A stretch of DNA of 64,000 bases from Plasmodiophora brassicae. Lineage: Eukaryota; Endomyxa: Phytomyxea; Phytomyxea; Plasmodiophorida. Of this stretch, positions 1 through 11,663 are shown piece after piece. The notes below the pieces were generated by a model that saw only the letters and a list, made by a program, of their open reading frames with translations, made no database searches and was not told the origin of the DNA. Made by a program: the position numbers and the translations under genes. How positions within the stretch are numbered: position 1 is the first letter of the stretch; each line of letters opens with the position of its first letter. The stretch lies in NCBI GenBank assembly GCA_036867785.1, contig CP145422.1, positions 496,001 through 560,000 of the forward strand. Direction: 5' to 3'.

Positions 1-573
1 GGCGACGTACACGTCATCAAGGACGTCTCACTGTTCAAGCGGTCGTGCTCAGTGTTCCCTGCTTTCGAATGAGCGGCTTGGCTCTATGCTCAGATCTCAT
101 AAATGATCCAGGTTGCAATAGCACCCTGTTCAAAGTGTGTGGCACTGTCAGCGCTATTTGTACACATGTACCAGTGGCGTTACACGCTGCGTGATGTCGT
201 ATGTACGAACGCCGGAAAGTTCATGTCAACGTCTTTTATCAGTGCATTCGACAAATTCGGGCAGCAACAATGTCCCGTACGGATTGGGCATTCGCTGTCG
301 AGCGCCGCGTTTGTACCAATCCGGGTTGTCTGGCGGTACTGCAAACATGTGCATGATTAGCGGTATCTTGTCCGATGTGGAATTAAGTCGCGCTCCTTGT
401 CAGATGACACGCCTATCGTCGTCCTCATGCAGGCTGTCAATCCAAACGAACAGCTACATCATATGGGAACCTCGAATGAACAGCGGCACATTCAGGAGGT
501 GCTCATGTCGTGAGACCCCGTCGTCATTGTTTTATCCTTCATAGGTCGTACATAACTGGTAAGGCGTCGGTCA
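1..573. other. left edge, no supported gene
   Basis: An open frame enters from the left edge and stops at a TGA at 70-72 (23 codons), so the 3' end of an upstream plus-strand gene is possible. The fragment is too short to recognise. The rest, to the tRNA at 574, has overlapping open frames on the plus strand without recognisable motifs, and I see no gene in it. Confidence 0.3.
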
Positions 574-645
574 GGCCGCTTAGTTTAGTGGCATAATTCT
601 CGGTTTGGGTCCGAGAGGTCCCGCGTTCGATTCGCGGAGCGGCCC
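574..645 (+). tRNA. tRNA-Pro (anticodon TGG)
   Basis: A full cloverleaf can be drawn. The seven-base acceptor stem GGCCGCT (574-580) pairs perfectly with AGCGGCC (638-644), followed by discriminator C645. A five-pair anticodon stem CTCGG/CCGAG encloses the loop TTTGGGT, giving anticodon TGG (reads CCA). The T arm has GTTCGATTC, which also serves as the internal B box. No intron is present. TCTTTTTATT directly downstream is a typical RNA polymerase III terminator. The gene is close to the general eukaryotic tRNA-Pro consensus and looks functional. Confidence 0.95.
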
Positions 646-1048
646 TCTTTTTATTAATTCCCACCAAGACTACCGTATTGTAGGTACTTAAAGGAGGAAC
701 ATCGTGCCTTGTTACAGCTTGCTTTCCACTGCATCGTGATCCTCGTTGCAGGGTTCGCGGACGCCGCACCGATTTCGTGGGAAGACGTTTCAATCCGCGC
801 ACCGACAGTTCCGTGCTGACGTTCCCGCATACGCGATGCATGCCTGCATGGATTGGCCAGCGCGAATCGAAGCGTCGCCGTCTTTGGATTCGGTTCGGCA
901 CTAAAATAAGGATGCGAAGGGGCTACGCGTCCCAGGGGCGGCGGCGACGTGTACCAGTTACGTGGCGCGGAGCTTCAGCGCGGGCCCGAGGCCTCGCGGA
1001 CAGTGTCAAGTCGTCGCCGCGAACCGTTTCGTCATCGATTGTCGCGCG

Positions 1049-3528
1049 ATGCCGGCCACGCTGACTGACGCCGACGTCCACGAGCTGTCCCGCGTCATCA
1101 ACCATGACAATTTCGAGCTGCGGGTGGGGCGCGCGTCCCGATGCAGGCCGGCCGCCGTGGGAGCCACTGACGCCCTGTTCAGGCCAAGATGCTCGACCTG
1201 TTCCGCGACCCGTTGTACACGCGCGACTACTACGCCAACGTCCAGGACCATCGCAAACGCGTCAATCAGCAGCTGTTTGGCGTCCTGAAGCAGAAACTGG
1301 CTCGCGTCCAGGATTACAAGGACGATCCTCTGCGGTACATCCGTGTCGTCGGTTCAGTCAACGTTCGTGTTCATTCTGCTGGTCTCAGGTTCTTCACCTA
1401 CCTGGAATCCCTCATGTACGTCGACTACTCGTTATCGATTAAGCACGGCGTGCACTGGACGCTGTGTGGCGGCACCATCCAAACGCTTGGCACCAAGAAG
1501 CATGAAGTGTACCTGGATCGCATGAACACCGGCCAGCTTATCGGATGCTTCGCAATGACTGGTGACGTTTCTGCTGGTGCAACATAGCAACCGCTGGATG
1601 ATTGATTGTGTCTGCAGAGTTGGGCCATGGGTCAAACGTTGCGGGTATCGAGACGACGGCTGTGTATGATCCGGCAACGCAGGAGTTCGTCATCAACACA
1701 CCGTCTGAGAGCGCGCAGAAGTGCTGGATTGGCGGTCTCGCCCAGACCTCGCATATCTCTGTCGTGTTCTGCCAGCTGACAGTTGGGGGAGTCGCTCGTG
1801 GTGTCCACGTCCTGCTGGTTCGTATCCGCAACGACGACGGTTCCATCTGCAAAGGCGTTCGTGTCAAGGATAACGGACCAAAGGTGTATTGGGGGATGCG
1901 ATCTTTCGTTCAAAGGCAGCAGCAGCTGCTTACCATTTGCAGATGGGGTTGAACGGTGTTGACAACGGCCGATGCTGGTTCGACAACTACCGCGTCCCGC
2001 GTGACGCCTTGCTGGACAAGTTCTGCACTGTGAACCCGGCGGGTGAGTACGCGAGCCCGATCAAAGACAATACGTTGCGGTTCGCCACAATGATCAGTAC
2101 GTATGGAAAGGTCAACGCTCACTGCATGCCGTTTATGGGAACGACATAGGCGGTCTGGTGGCTGGGCGTGTCTCTATTGCGGCTGGTGGCATCTTCGCGT
2201 CCAAGATTGCGTTGAACATTGCTGTACGTTACGCGTACCACCGCAAGCAATTCGGAGAGCCGACGGGTACGCGGCACCTGCAAACTTTCTTGGGTTCGTC
2301 CAGTTGATGTACCGTCTGCAGAGGTACCTATCATTACCTACTTGACGCACCAGCGCCGCCTGTTTCCCGGTTTGTGCACGACCTTGGCACTTCACATATA
2401 CCTGGGCCACTGCAAGGAACTTTACCTCGCGCGTACGCCGAAAACGGCGAAACAGGTGGGCAAACGGGATGCTGTTGAATATTCGCCCGGTCTAAGCGAG
2501 TGGATTCGTAGCTACACCTGGCTGTATCTGGGTTGAAGATTTGGGGAACATGTATGACGAGGTGGATGGGGCACCATGAAGGCATTGGTTAACAGTGACG
2601 TGATTAGGGAACCGCGTCTCTGTTCTTCATGACTGTCGAGAGTCTCTTGGTACTGAACTATTCGACGAAACTGTCATGATCCTGATGCCCACCGTGCGCA
2701 GGAGGTCAGGGAGTGGCAGGCGTCAACTGGATCGGACCATCCATTGCCGACTTCGACGTTGACACTACGTTTGAAGGTATTCTAAGCGCTACGTTCGCAT
2801 CAAGACAGAATCACTCATGATCTGCTAGGCGACAACACCGTTCTGCTTCAGCAGATCAGCAAGGTTGTGACTCCACTGGCTCGTTTCGCAACACTTCCTG
2901 ACTCTTTGTTTGGCAGGCTCTTCTTGCTGACGCGATGAAGGCGCTGAAGTCTGGCGCGTTCAACACGAGTGTTCAAAACGAACAGCTGTGTGTACGCTGT
3001 CCTGATAGTATCGGGCGTCTGCTGTCGAATCGTCAGAAGCTGTCGCTGAGCCGCTATGTGAAGAAACTCGCTGCGCTGCGCAAGGCTGGCACTAGCGAAT
3101 CAGACGCCATGAACTTGACGTTGGACCTTGCAGCCGACTGCGCCTGGGCAAAGATCGAGGTAACTGCCCCTGGGGATCTTTGTTCTGTTCTGCTTCTCAC
3201 TCTTCTTCGATAGCTCGATGTCTTCAATGTATTCCAGGCGAAACGTAAAACGACGTCAGCGTCGCTCTCGGCCGCGCTCGACCTGCCTGTGCTCCTGTTC
3301 GGTCTGTCCATTGTTGAACGTCACCTGGCATTCAACCTGCAACATCACCTCGTGACGGCAGCCCAGGCGGACGAGGTCACCGATGGCATCAACGAACTCT
3401 GCAAGGCGATGCACGCGACCGGTACCGGTCTTCGCGTCGTGGATGCCTTCGATATCCCGCAGCATCTTCTGCCTCCGGTGTGCTTCCCCGACTACATCCA
3501 GCGTTTCGCTTACAAGGCCAAGCTGTGA
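1049..3528 (+). CDS. acyl-CoA oxidase, peroxisomal
   Basis: FAD-dependent oxidase for the first step of peroxisomal beta-oxidation (acyl-CoA to trans-2-enoyl-CoA plus H2O2), closest in motif pattern to the plant ACX2/ACOX3 type. Visible family blocks in order: GCFAMTELGHGSN, the GLNGVDNG loop, the GLVAGR helix, YHRKQFGEP, and FEGDNTVLLQQ, which carries the catalytic glutamate. The protein ends in AKL, a PTS1 variant, so it probably enters peroxisomes. The gene is cut by about ten small introns; well-fixed ones are 1124-1182, 1335-1388, 1562-1617, 1884-1942, 2097-2149 and 2267-2321 (53-59 bp), each restoring frame and family alignment. The part from about 2440 to 2900 is less certain, but conserved blocks appear in order. 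The start at 1049 gives a short N-terminus. Confidence 0.9.
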
Positions 3529-3658
3529 TCGACCGTTGCATGGGCAATGACCAAGTGGAGCGAAAGTAAATTGCCTCCATGCACACAGGCCTGACATCAT
3601 ATCAGAGTGGCGGAACCCGATTGCCCACTGCCGTTCTGTATTGGGTGATGATCTCGGG

Positions 3659-4045
3659 TCAGTTCTTGTGCTTCAGGCGCGAACAGAGGAGCGTGACATT
3701 GAGGACCTTGGGCGTGCCCGGGCATGGATCCGGCCCGAGTGTCTCCGTGTTAGCCGTTAAGCGACACTGCATCGTCCCATCGCACTTATGCAGAACGAGG
3801 TCGGTGAGGGCCTGCGGGTCGGCTTTGCACGATCCGGACGCGTCCCCATACGACACCGAGCGCACCTGGCTGAACTGCCCGCCATTGCACTTCAGCACTG
3901 TCATCTCGTTCTCCTTGACTGTCCCGGAGACGTCCCATTCGTTACCCGGCCCTGTCAAATAATGCTCCTCAGGAGGGGGCGTCTGCTGCCCCAATGTCAA
4001 CGCCAGCAGCGCACCGATCGCCACAACGGCCGCTATCGTCGTCAT
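3659..4045 (-). CDS. small secreted SUEL-type lectin
   Basis: 128-residue intronless protein. Residues 1-19 form a signal peptide (hydrophobic AAVVAIGALLALTLG, then QQ). The remainder is one rhamnose/galactose-binding lectin domain (SUEL, PF02140): an early TVLKCNGGQFSQVRSVSYG block, CDG..QCRLTAN in the middle, and the closing DPCPGTPKVLNVTLLC. Cysteines are placed as expected for the disulfides. Presumably secreted or in the endolysosomal lumen, binding sugars. It lies about 120 bp downstream of the convergent acyl-CoA oxidase gene and on the same strand as the palmitoyl-protein thioesterase genes. Confidence 0.85.
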   Translation of the reverse strand: MTTIAAVVAIGALLALTLGQQTPPPEEHYLTGPGNEWDVSGTVKENEMTVLKCNGGQFSQVRSVSYGDASGSCKADPQALTDLVLHKCDGTMQCRLTANTETLGPDPCPGTPKVLNVTLLCSRLKHKN

Positions 4046-4164
4046 TAGATCTTTCGCGAATTAACGTGATCCAACGCCATCCACCGACGTCGTCAGCTCC
4101 GTTGAGTCAACTGGGGATGCATGACTCAACAGGTCCACATTGAGCATAACCGGAAGATACGACA

Positions 4165-4431
4165 CTAACGCTCCTTTATATGGCCTGGTAACAGACGCAC
4201 ATAGGGCGAACCTGGGTTGAGAACGGTGGCGAACAACTGCCCGACAGGAAACACGTTACGCTTACTATGTCGAACATGGTCGCCCTGGAACTGTAGAAAT
4301 GCTACATATCTTGCCTTTTCGGGTCGAGCGATGTCAAGCCAATCCGTCAGCTTTGTGACGGGGGGTTGCCGTACGGGCACCACCCATACCACCCGCGACC
4401 CGCCCAAATGAAGAAAGGAAACACCTGTCAT
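4165..4431 (-). pseudogene. decayed fragment of palmitoyl-protein thioesterase
   Basis: This 88-codon frame matches the C-terminal quarter of the complete thioesterase just upstream on the same strand. It keeps VVWVVPVRQPP, DWLDIARPEKARYVAFLQFQGDHV, where the intact gene has ARTVVPLRQSP, DWIGLKSLDRQGKIAFLQFQGDHV. The part with the nucleophile serine and the signal peptide is missing, and the sequence after GDHV has diverged. Best read as a truncated tandem copy. It could instead be the last exon of a diverged gene whose other exons lie at 4430-4600, where I see no matching blocks. Confidence 0.6.
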
Positions 4432-4612
4432 CGATTATGCGTCCAACGAGAGACCCTGAAGCCTCCTTTGGAATGACTTTTAGATTCTTCACCCTCCATC
4501 AACTATACGTATGCTTGGCGAGTCTTGGTATATCGCTATGTGGTCCTACGCCAGGCATTGTGCGAAGCCCATGGGTAACAATTACTTTGTCGTAGAGCAC
4601 GCTGGCCCCTTT

Positions 4613-5680
4613 TTACTCCATTGCCGAAGAGTGGCCATCCCCCTGGACGATGGGAATGGGATCGTCAAGCAGGGGAACGATCCGATCGTCCCAGAACCCG
4701 ACTCGTACAACGTCTACATGGTCGCCCTGGAACTGCAGGAACGCTATCTTGCCTTGCCGGTCGAGTGATTTCAGGCCGATCCAGTCGCCTCGGTAACCGG
4801 GCGATTGCCGCAAGGGCACCACCGTCCTGGCATTGTTCCAGGCCCAGAACCCGTGGTGCTCGCTGGCCTTTGGCGTCACGACCGTGTCGTTGGCCGCTTG
4901 CACCAGCACGTACATGTCCAACGATCGCATGTTGTCGGCGTACTGAGCGTTCTTCGTTGGGCGCTCATTGTTGACTAGCACGATGCAGTTAACGCCCAGG
5001 TGAGGCACTAAGCACGCGATCGATCATACTGTCAGCCAGGAACGGCGACTTCACGAGGTACTCGTCCTTGTTGTTGACGTCCTTCCACTACGTACAGACG
5101 GCGTTAGAACAGGGAACACGCATACGTAGATTGTAGACGGACGTATCCGCTGATAGCGACCGGCGCGTCGTAGGGATCGGCTTCGAACAGGTCGCACAGG
5201 AACCGTGGAACGGTCTTCGGGCACCCGTCAACACCTTCCTGAGGACCCACCACGGATATGAGACGATGCACTCTGGGGACATTGTACCTACGACGCGGCT
5301 TAAATCATTCGTCAGGCGCGGCGTCCTGATCTGGTGACCCACATTTCCACATAGGCACGCGCGACCAGCGCGCCTTGCGACAATCCCACAAGATTGAACC
5401 CGTTAGTGAGTCGATGGTTTTCCTGGACGGCCCTGGTGAACGCCTGGACTTGGTCGCTCATCGTCGTCGTCATCGAGGACCGCCCATTACAGACCGGGAC
5501 GGCCCAGGCGTACATGCCCGGGTACCGTCGCTGCAGACCCGACACCAGCCCCTCCAGGTGGGCGGAACTGTCCCCAAGGCCATGCATGAAGACCACCGGG
5601 CGATACGCAGCGGCGGCGTCGCATACGGCAGCAACGCCCAACAGCACCACCAGCGGGATCACGGCGTGCCACGTCCCCAT
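4613..5680 (-). CDS. palmitoyl-protein thioesterase
   Basis: Lysosomal alpha/beta hydrolase that removes palmitate from cysteine. The ATG at 5680 gives a signal peptide (GTWHAVIPLVVLLGVAAVCDA) directly before PVVFMHGLGDS. The nucleophile motif is GLSQG, the acid lies in NDTVVTPKASEHHGF, and the histidine in QFQGDHV, so all three triad positions are present. Blocks VGPQEGVDGCPK, PRFLCDLFEADPYDAP, YWKDVNNKDEYLVKSPFLAD and INNERPTKNAQYADN follow the PPT1 order. Three introns of about 54-60 bp restore frame between them, for example GTATGATCG...GTGCTAG between LAD and INNER. A decayed copy of its 3' end lies immediately downstream. Confidence 0.88.
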
Positions 5681-5847
5681 CACGACCCTCAGCGACGATT
5701 TTATATTCCGTTCCAGTCACGACGACCCACGTTTTGGTTGTCGCCGAATTTTACGAATTCTCTGTCCCGGAACGCACGTTTCCAATACCGACGCAACAGC
5801 GTTTTAGGCGAAGCGCCCCCATGCGCGGATACGTGTCCGAATGCGTT

Positions 5848-6462
5848 TTAACCACTGGTCATGACCATCAGCGAGTGTGCTTCGTCATCGAACGCGTCGA
5901 GGTCGTCGTCGTGGCGGAACGTGGCCATTTCGTCCAGGGCGTCGGGCGTCTTTGTCGTTGCTGTCGTCGAGCGCCAGAGGAGCGTTCCGACGACGGTGGG
6001 GCCACCAATCGCGACGTGGCCGAGGAGAAGCACGATTTGGAACGCACGCTGGAACGCTGGTGGGCCGGGGCGTTCGGTCAGCTCCAGGTACGTCCCGTAC
6101 AGGATCCATTTGTAGGCAGCGGCGGTCGCCATCAGGAGAAACATCGGGTAGCGTGTCGTTACCGGTGCCGATGGGAACGCAGCGGCTGTGATGAAGAATA
6201 CGTTCAAGGCGATAATGCCGGTTGCAATGCAGAGCATGCCGAGGACGATGAGGAACCGACTCCGGACGATGCACGCGTTGTTGTCAGCGCATTCCCAGTC
6301 GGTCAGGACGATGCAGAAACAGGCCGCGGTTATAATCGTGGACGACAGCGTCATTGTGCACGACGCCGCGGCGTACTGGACGCCGGCGCTGGCATCGGCA
6401 CTGGCGATACGATGTCGCCACCCGCGCCCACGTTGCCAACTAGGCCTAGCACAGGCAGACAT
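5848..6462 (-). CDS. multi-spanning membrane protein, unknown
   Basis: Four hydrophobic segments are visible: around TLSSTIITAACFCIVL, FLIVLGMLCIATGIIAL, YPMFLLMATAAAYKWIL and IVLLLGHVAIGGPTVVGTLLW, followed by an acidic tail rich in Asp. I do not recognise the family. The first ATG in frame is 6462, but the first 36 residues are basic and poorly membrane-like, so translation may start at 6354 or come from an upstream exon in 6470-6650. It diverges from the NEK-like kinase gene, leaving about 500 bp that may hold both promoters. Confidence 0.6.
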   Translation of the reverse strand: MSACARPSWQRGRGWRHRIASADASAGVQYAAASCTMTLSSTIITAACFCIVLTDWECADNNACIVRSRFLIVLGMLCIATGIIALNVFFITAAAFPSAPVTTRYPMFLLMATAAAYKWILYGTYLELTERPGPPAFQRAFQIVLLLGHVAIGGPTVVGTLLWRSTTATTKTPDALDEMATFRHDDDLDAFDDEAHSLMVMTSG

Positions 6463-6968
6463 TCTGTGCAAAACCGTCGTGGCCGACTGTACAGACGAGA
6501 AAGTGGAAACACAACCACCACCCTCTGTGTCGTGCAGCGCCTACGTGTGACAGCCGACAGGCCATTCGCGAGTTGGGAAATACGACTTCGAGACAGCCGC
6601 ACTTCATGCGAACCTTGACCGAACGATGCCAAAAGGGTTCCATGTCCGGGACGGGCGGAGGGACATGGGAGACGCGCGGTCCCGTTCCTGCGGACTGCGC
6701 GCAGCGTGTAACGTCGATTTGGCGCGCGACGGGACCGCCCCGCCACTCGATCGGCGACTGGGGTGCCCGAAAATAGACCGCGGCGTGAGCGGCGATCCGA
6801 GGCCCTCACAAAAACGGGCAGGTCGCTCCTACTGGGCGATATCACAGCGGACGATCCGGTGCGGCCGCCCACACTCTGCGATTAGATCTTGGGGGGACGT
6901 GGCGGTCGCTCGGCGAACGCGCGCCCCGCCATTAGTCCGGGGGGTCGCACACAGCCCCCTGACCAGTC

Positions 6969-8548
6969 ATGGGCAAGTACAAGGTGCTGAAGAAGCTGGG
7001 CCAGGGCTCCTATGGGACCGTCTTTCTCGTCCAGGACGAGAAGGACGGCAGGCTGTTCGTTATGAAGAAGATCAACGTGGCCGGCATGAGCCAGAACGAA
7101 CTGGTCGATTGTAAACGGGAGATCCAGATCCTATCCATGCTGAAGCACCCGAACATCATCGGGTACCAGCGATCGTTCGTGCGGCGCGGCGCGCTCTGCA
7201 TCGTCATGGATTACGCTGACAACAGCGACCTGCACCGCCTGATCCATCGACAGAAGAAGGTCAGGAAGACGGGCGGCTTCGGGTACCTGCCCGAGGACCA
7301 GGTCATCGACCTGCTGACCCAGGTCGCTCTTGGCCTGCGGCACATCCACCAGCACAAGATCCTGCACAGGTGCGTCGGCAACGACCATGTGACCGCGTCC
7401 GCCACTGATGACGCGGCCGCCGTACCAGGGATCTGAAAACGCAGAACATCTTCCTGACGAAAACGGGCGGCGTCCGCCTGGGCGACTTTGGCATCTCCCG
7501 GGTGATGGCCAACACCATGGACCAGGCGAAGACGCTCGTCGGGACACCGTACTACCTGTCGCCTGAAATGGTCAACGGGTTGCCCTACGACAGCAAGACG
7601 GACATGTGGTCCTTGGGCGTCGTCCTCTACGAGATGTCAGAGCCGTCTGACCGTCCCCGCCCTCCGTGCCTGCGTCTGAATTGTGCTGCCCGCGTTCAGG
7701 TTGACGTTGGAGCACCCGTTCAACGCCGATAACCTGCAGATGCTGGCGCTGCGGATCATCCAGGGGAATTACCCGCCGATCCCGTCGCATTACTCGAAGG
7801 ACGTCGGCGACCTGCTGTCCGGGTTGCTGGAGCAGGACCCGCTGGCGCGGCTGTCCATCGACCAGTGCCTGGCGCACCCGATCATTGCGCCGCGCGCCGC
7901 CAAGTTCATGTCGGCCGGCGCTTCGCCCAGCCTGGGCTCGTCGACAATGACGACGCTGGCGTCGTCCGTGGCCGGCGACAGCGACGAGCAGCAGCGGTCG
8001 CGGTCGATGATGACCGAAGAGGACGTGGACGAGATCGCCCCATCGCGGAAAAAGGTTCTCGTCCGGCACGTTGCACAGAAGGCGGACGCGACCCCACAGT
8101 ACGAACCGTCCAGCTACCAGCACCATCACAGATCGTCGTCGGTCGTCGTCGAGGACACGTCCATGGGCCACGACGCCGAGCCAGACTGGAACGTCCAGCA
8201 CCCGACGCACCAGAAGGACCACCGCCTTCAGTCGGCGGCAGCGTTCCCGAACCCGGAGCCGTTCAGGTATGCCACGATGGGCACCGGTCGGTCGTTGCCG
8301 TCGTGAAATGGCCCGCTGACGATGGGTTTGACAGGAGCAACCAGCCTGTGACATCGCGGGAGGTGCAATGTCAGGTGCTCCGCCAGCACCTGGAGAGCAA
8401 ACTGGGCGCCCACATCCTGGCCAACGTCGTCGACATACTGAGGTCGGCGTGCGACGACGCGACCAAGTCGGCGAACATCTCCAAGCTGGTCGGGCCGCAC
8501 CACGAGGTCATGCCCATCGTCCACACGCTGATCTATCTCGAGCGATGA
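6969..8548 (+). CDS. NEK-like serine/threonine protein kinase
   Basis: Complete kinase, 462 residues from join(6969..7369, 7429..7635, 7700..8266, 8335..8548). The domain starts at once with [15 protein letters not shown] (glycine loop) and VMKKI (ATP lysine). The catalytic HRDLKTQN is split by the first intron inside Arg. [16 protein letters not shown] and [10 protein letters not shown] follow. The order and the short LTLEHPF / [12 protein letters not shown] block are typical of the NIMA-related (NEK) family, which works in mitosis and cilia/basal bodies. The C-terminal 190 residues are Ser-rich and disordered, ending in a helical segment ([18 protein letters not shown]). The three introns are 59, 64 and 68 bp and keep frame exactly. 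Confidence 0.92.
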
Positions 8549-8793
8549 CGACGGCAGAGCCGGCAGTTGGCCGACCGGCCCACTACCCATCGTTCCCGCG
8601 TGTACATTTGTCAGACGATACACTCATCTACACCATTATCTAGACGCGTGCGTTCCCGGCAGAAACGGTGCTATAGCACACGTGGCCGATAAATATGTCT
8701 ATATTCGCGAATGTATATCGGGAGCGTTCGCCCATCAGCTCCGGTTCCCGGGTCAAATTAAATAGTGGGCGTTGAGATAGGCACAGAGCGACG

Positions 8794-11106
8794 TCACGGC
8801 AGGGTTGCCGCCCGCTTGACGAACTCGAGAAACCTGTTGCAGTACACGGTCGGGCTGACGGCCGAGATCGTGTTCTAGGTGGTCAGGGGCGTAGTCAGAT
8901 ACGTGAAACGGCCCGCGCAGCGAGCCACCCGACCTTGTCGTATTTTAGCGCTTTCCAGGAGTGCTCGGCACGTTTCCTGAGGTTGTATCTCTGGAGAATG
9001 TCAATGATGCCGAGGAAGAACACGACGTTTCCCGGTTGCCCATTATCGACCGATCGGACACCGCCGTGGTACGTGCAGAATACCGACTGCTGTGAGGTGA
9101 CCGATGGAGCACGCCCCATGCTGGGTGCAGGCCTATGGAGCCGACGTCAGGACCATCGTTCGCAGTGCTTTCGCGATCCACTGACAGTGAATCCGGGGAT
9201 CGGTCACCCTGGCCGTCTTCAGCGGCATCGTCAAAGGCGACCAGGGGCGAAGAAACGACTTGATGCCATGTCTTCAAGCCGTAATTGCTTTGCTTTCTTC
9301 GATGCCTGGAGTCGTCGGCATTGACGTTGCCAAGAGCGTCAGGGGATTCGATACGATGGATGCCGATGAGGAGGCTGTAATCCATGATGCGCAGCTTCTT
9401 GAGGAACCGGGCGTCTTCCTGAAGCTGCTTGATAAACTTGGCACCAAGCTCCGGTCCAATGTTGATCATCTGACTGTTCTCGATGAAATCAAGGTCCTTA
9501 AGGACGGGAGTTTCTTGCTCCTTTTCCCTCGTGGTGGCCTTTCTTCCCAGTGTAGACCCTAATGGCGGGTTTAGGGACGCATCACCGACCGTATGGTCGA
9601 CATTGCAAACCTTTGATGTCGTACACTTCGTTGATGAACAAGTCCGTAAAGAATACGCTGCCCATAATGATGAAATGCATCTTCTTCATCTTGTGGGGCT
9701 TAACGCGGTGCATCCCGAGGAACGCTGTCAGCAACGTGTTCCGGTTCGCCATGACATAGTCATGGTACTGCGGCAGGATCCGTTGCAGGAACTTTGCCTC
9801 CGAATTCGTTATCGTCTTGATCATGAACCTGCGGTCATGTGAGTAGAAGAAAAATTGACCTGAGCACGTCGTGAGCAACGACAGCGGCGCACGCGATTCA
9901 TAGGAGCGCTACCGGATTTTGAGTTCGCGATGAACTCAAGGTAGGGCTCGTCTCCACAAAGGCACAGCAAGTAGTCTGCAGTGTCTATGCCGAACCGTCT
10001 CCGAAGTGACCGGTAGACCACCGGCTGGTAGTCCTTGAACTTGAACGAAGGCAGGTTGTGTGCAGGGGTACTGAGTCGATGCGTCAGACATCGCTATGAC
10101 GAACATGAGCCACGCGCCTGACCTTGAGGACCCTCCCTGCGGGAAGCTGTACGAAAACGTTTGCTTGAAGTGTTCCGCTGTAATCGGCGTATCATCGGAG
10201 GGCAACGCTCGACCGGCGGTGTGACGAATTCCCAGCATCATATCGCAGGTCAGTTCGAATTCTGGGTGGGACCTGACCGAACCGAATTAGACGACGGCGA
10301 AGCTGCGATATCGGTTGTCAAAACGCACCTGTCAGCGATGGAGACACCTTTCTTCGGGGTGATCTTCATTAACAGGTTCGACACCTGGCGCGATAGCTTC
10401 CCCCGCGAGTGTCGAGCTGACGACTGCAACGATGGGGACCTGCTTGATACGCGTGACTGTCGAAACGATTTCAGCGACGACGGTGTGTCCGCCTATCCAG
10501 CACCGCGTTATGGTCCAGACAATCGCACCGCCCGAACTCAAACGTTCATACCGGTTCCGTTGGGAATCTGTGTTCGCCTTCAGTTCGTTCGACTTCAGTG
10601 TCAGAGGCAGGATCGTTGGTCTCCGGCCGGTGAAGGACGACGTTGATCCCGTTGCCGGAGACCAGCCGGGTCCTCTTATCTGAAGACGACACGCGCCCGT
10701 CGCTCGCCGCTGCAGGAGGGTCGCTATCGATCTCGAACATGATGTCGTCGGATGCAATCGGTCGGGCGTCCTTCACAGGCGGAGGCGGCCCCGAATGGTT
10801 GCTCCCTTCGGAGGTGTGCACCGGTGCTGCACCAGACGCCGGCGGCGACTCCGACCCCGACCGAATGTGATGCGATGGGCCAGGGGTAACCAGGGCCGAA
10901 TTCGCCCCATTTCGATCGGCCTTCAACGACGGACGATGCTGGGACGGCGGCGCCGATTCGGGATCGGCAGCGTCGCCGAGCGACGGCCGACGCAGGACGT
11001 CGGGCGCGACCACAGACGCCGCCGGAGCCGGTTCGTCCGGTTTCGCCGGCGGGCCGGCCGCCGGGTCCTCCATGACCTTGCAGTCGGCCGGCAGCGACAA
11101 CGACAT
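8794..11106 (-). CDS. phosphatidylinositol phosphate kinase
   Basis: Makes PtdIns(4,5)P2 or a related phosphoinositide. The ATG at 11106 starts a long disordered Pro/Ser-rich N-terminus, then the lipid kinase core: [50 protein letters not shown] (catalytic lysine), the YDIKG block, [32 protein letters not shown] (metal-binding Asp) and the [17 protein letters not shown] tail before the stop at 8794-8796. The core is spread over several exons in different frames with short introns. The region 10330-10540 between the disordered part and the core is least certain. Type I (PIP5K) versus type II (PIP4K) cannot be assigned safely. Confidence 0.85.
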
Positions 11107-11663
11107 GACCCCGCGGGTGCCGCTCAGCGACCTTGGCAATGGCCCATCCGGCCGCCTACAATATCTCGATCGACCCGACCCCTCCCCGGGGGGTACCACC
11201 CCCTCCCGACCTGCCCGGAAAATATCGCCCACACTCAACCTCACGGTCGGCCGTTTCTTGCCCGCCCTCTACAAATTATTAGTACATGTTTAATATTATT
11301 ATTGTGCCCCAGCCATCCCGGTCGAACGGCGGCGTGTCGAACAACGCCGCATGGCATCTGGTTGTAACGTCGGACGGGGCAAGAAACACTGCGGCGACGT
11401 TTTCGTACGCTCCGGTGGCGGCGCGGCGACGTCTAAAACACGGGCACGGCGACGTGGTCAGTGATCGGCGCAGGCGGTGGTTCAGTATACAACGCCCCGA
11501 CCCTCCGCTGGCCGAGGCTTGCACGCGAAACGTCGCCGCGTCCCGTGACCTCGTGGCGTCGGTTTTACGCGCCATCGCGATGCGCCGTCAACGAGTCGGG
11601 GTCGTCGCTGTCCACGGTTACTGCAGATGCTGCGTCAGGCAGGGTTGGTGGGTCCGCGCGTCG
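11107..11663. other. intergenic stretch
   Basis: Lies between the start of the PIP kinase and the 3' end of a small secreted-protein gene. It has an AT-rich patch around 11270-11305, unusual in this GC-rich DNA, which may be the PIP-kinase promoter. Open frames here have no recognisable motifs. Confidence 0.4.

Noticed and set aside
6351-6872. Minus-strand 173-residue frame upstream of the NEK-like gene
   Set aside because: Arg/Ser-rich low-complexity sequence without motifs, and overlapping the likely divergent promoter of two better-supported genes.
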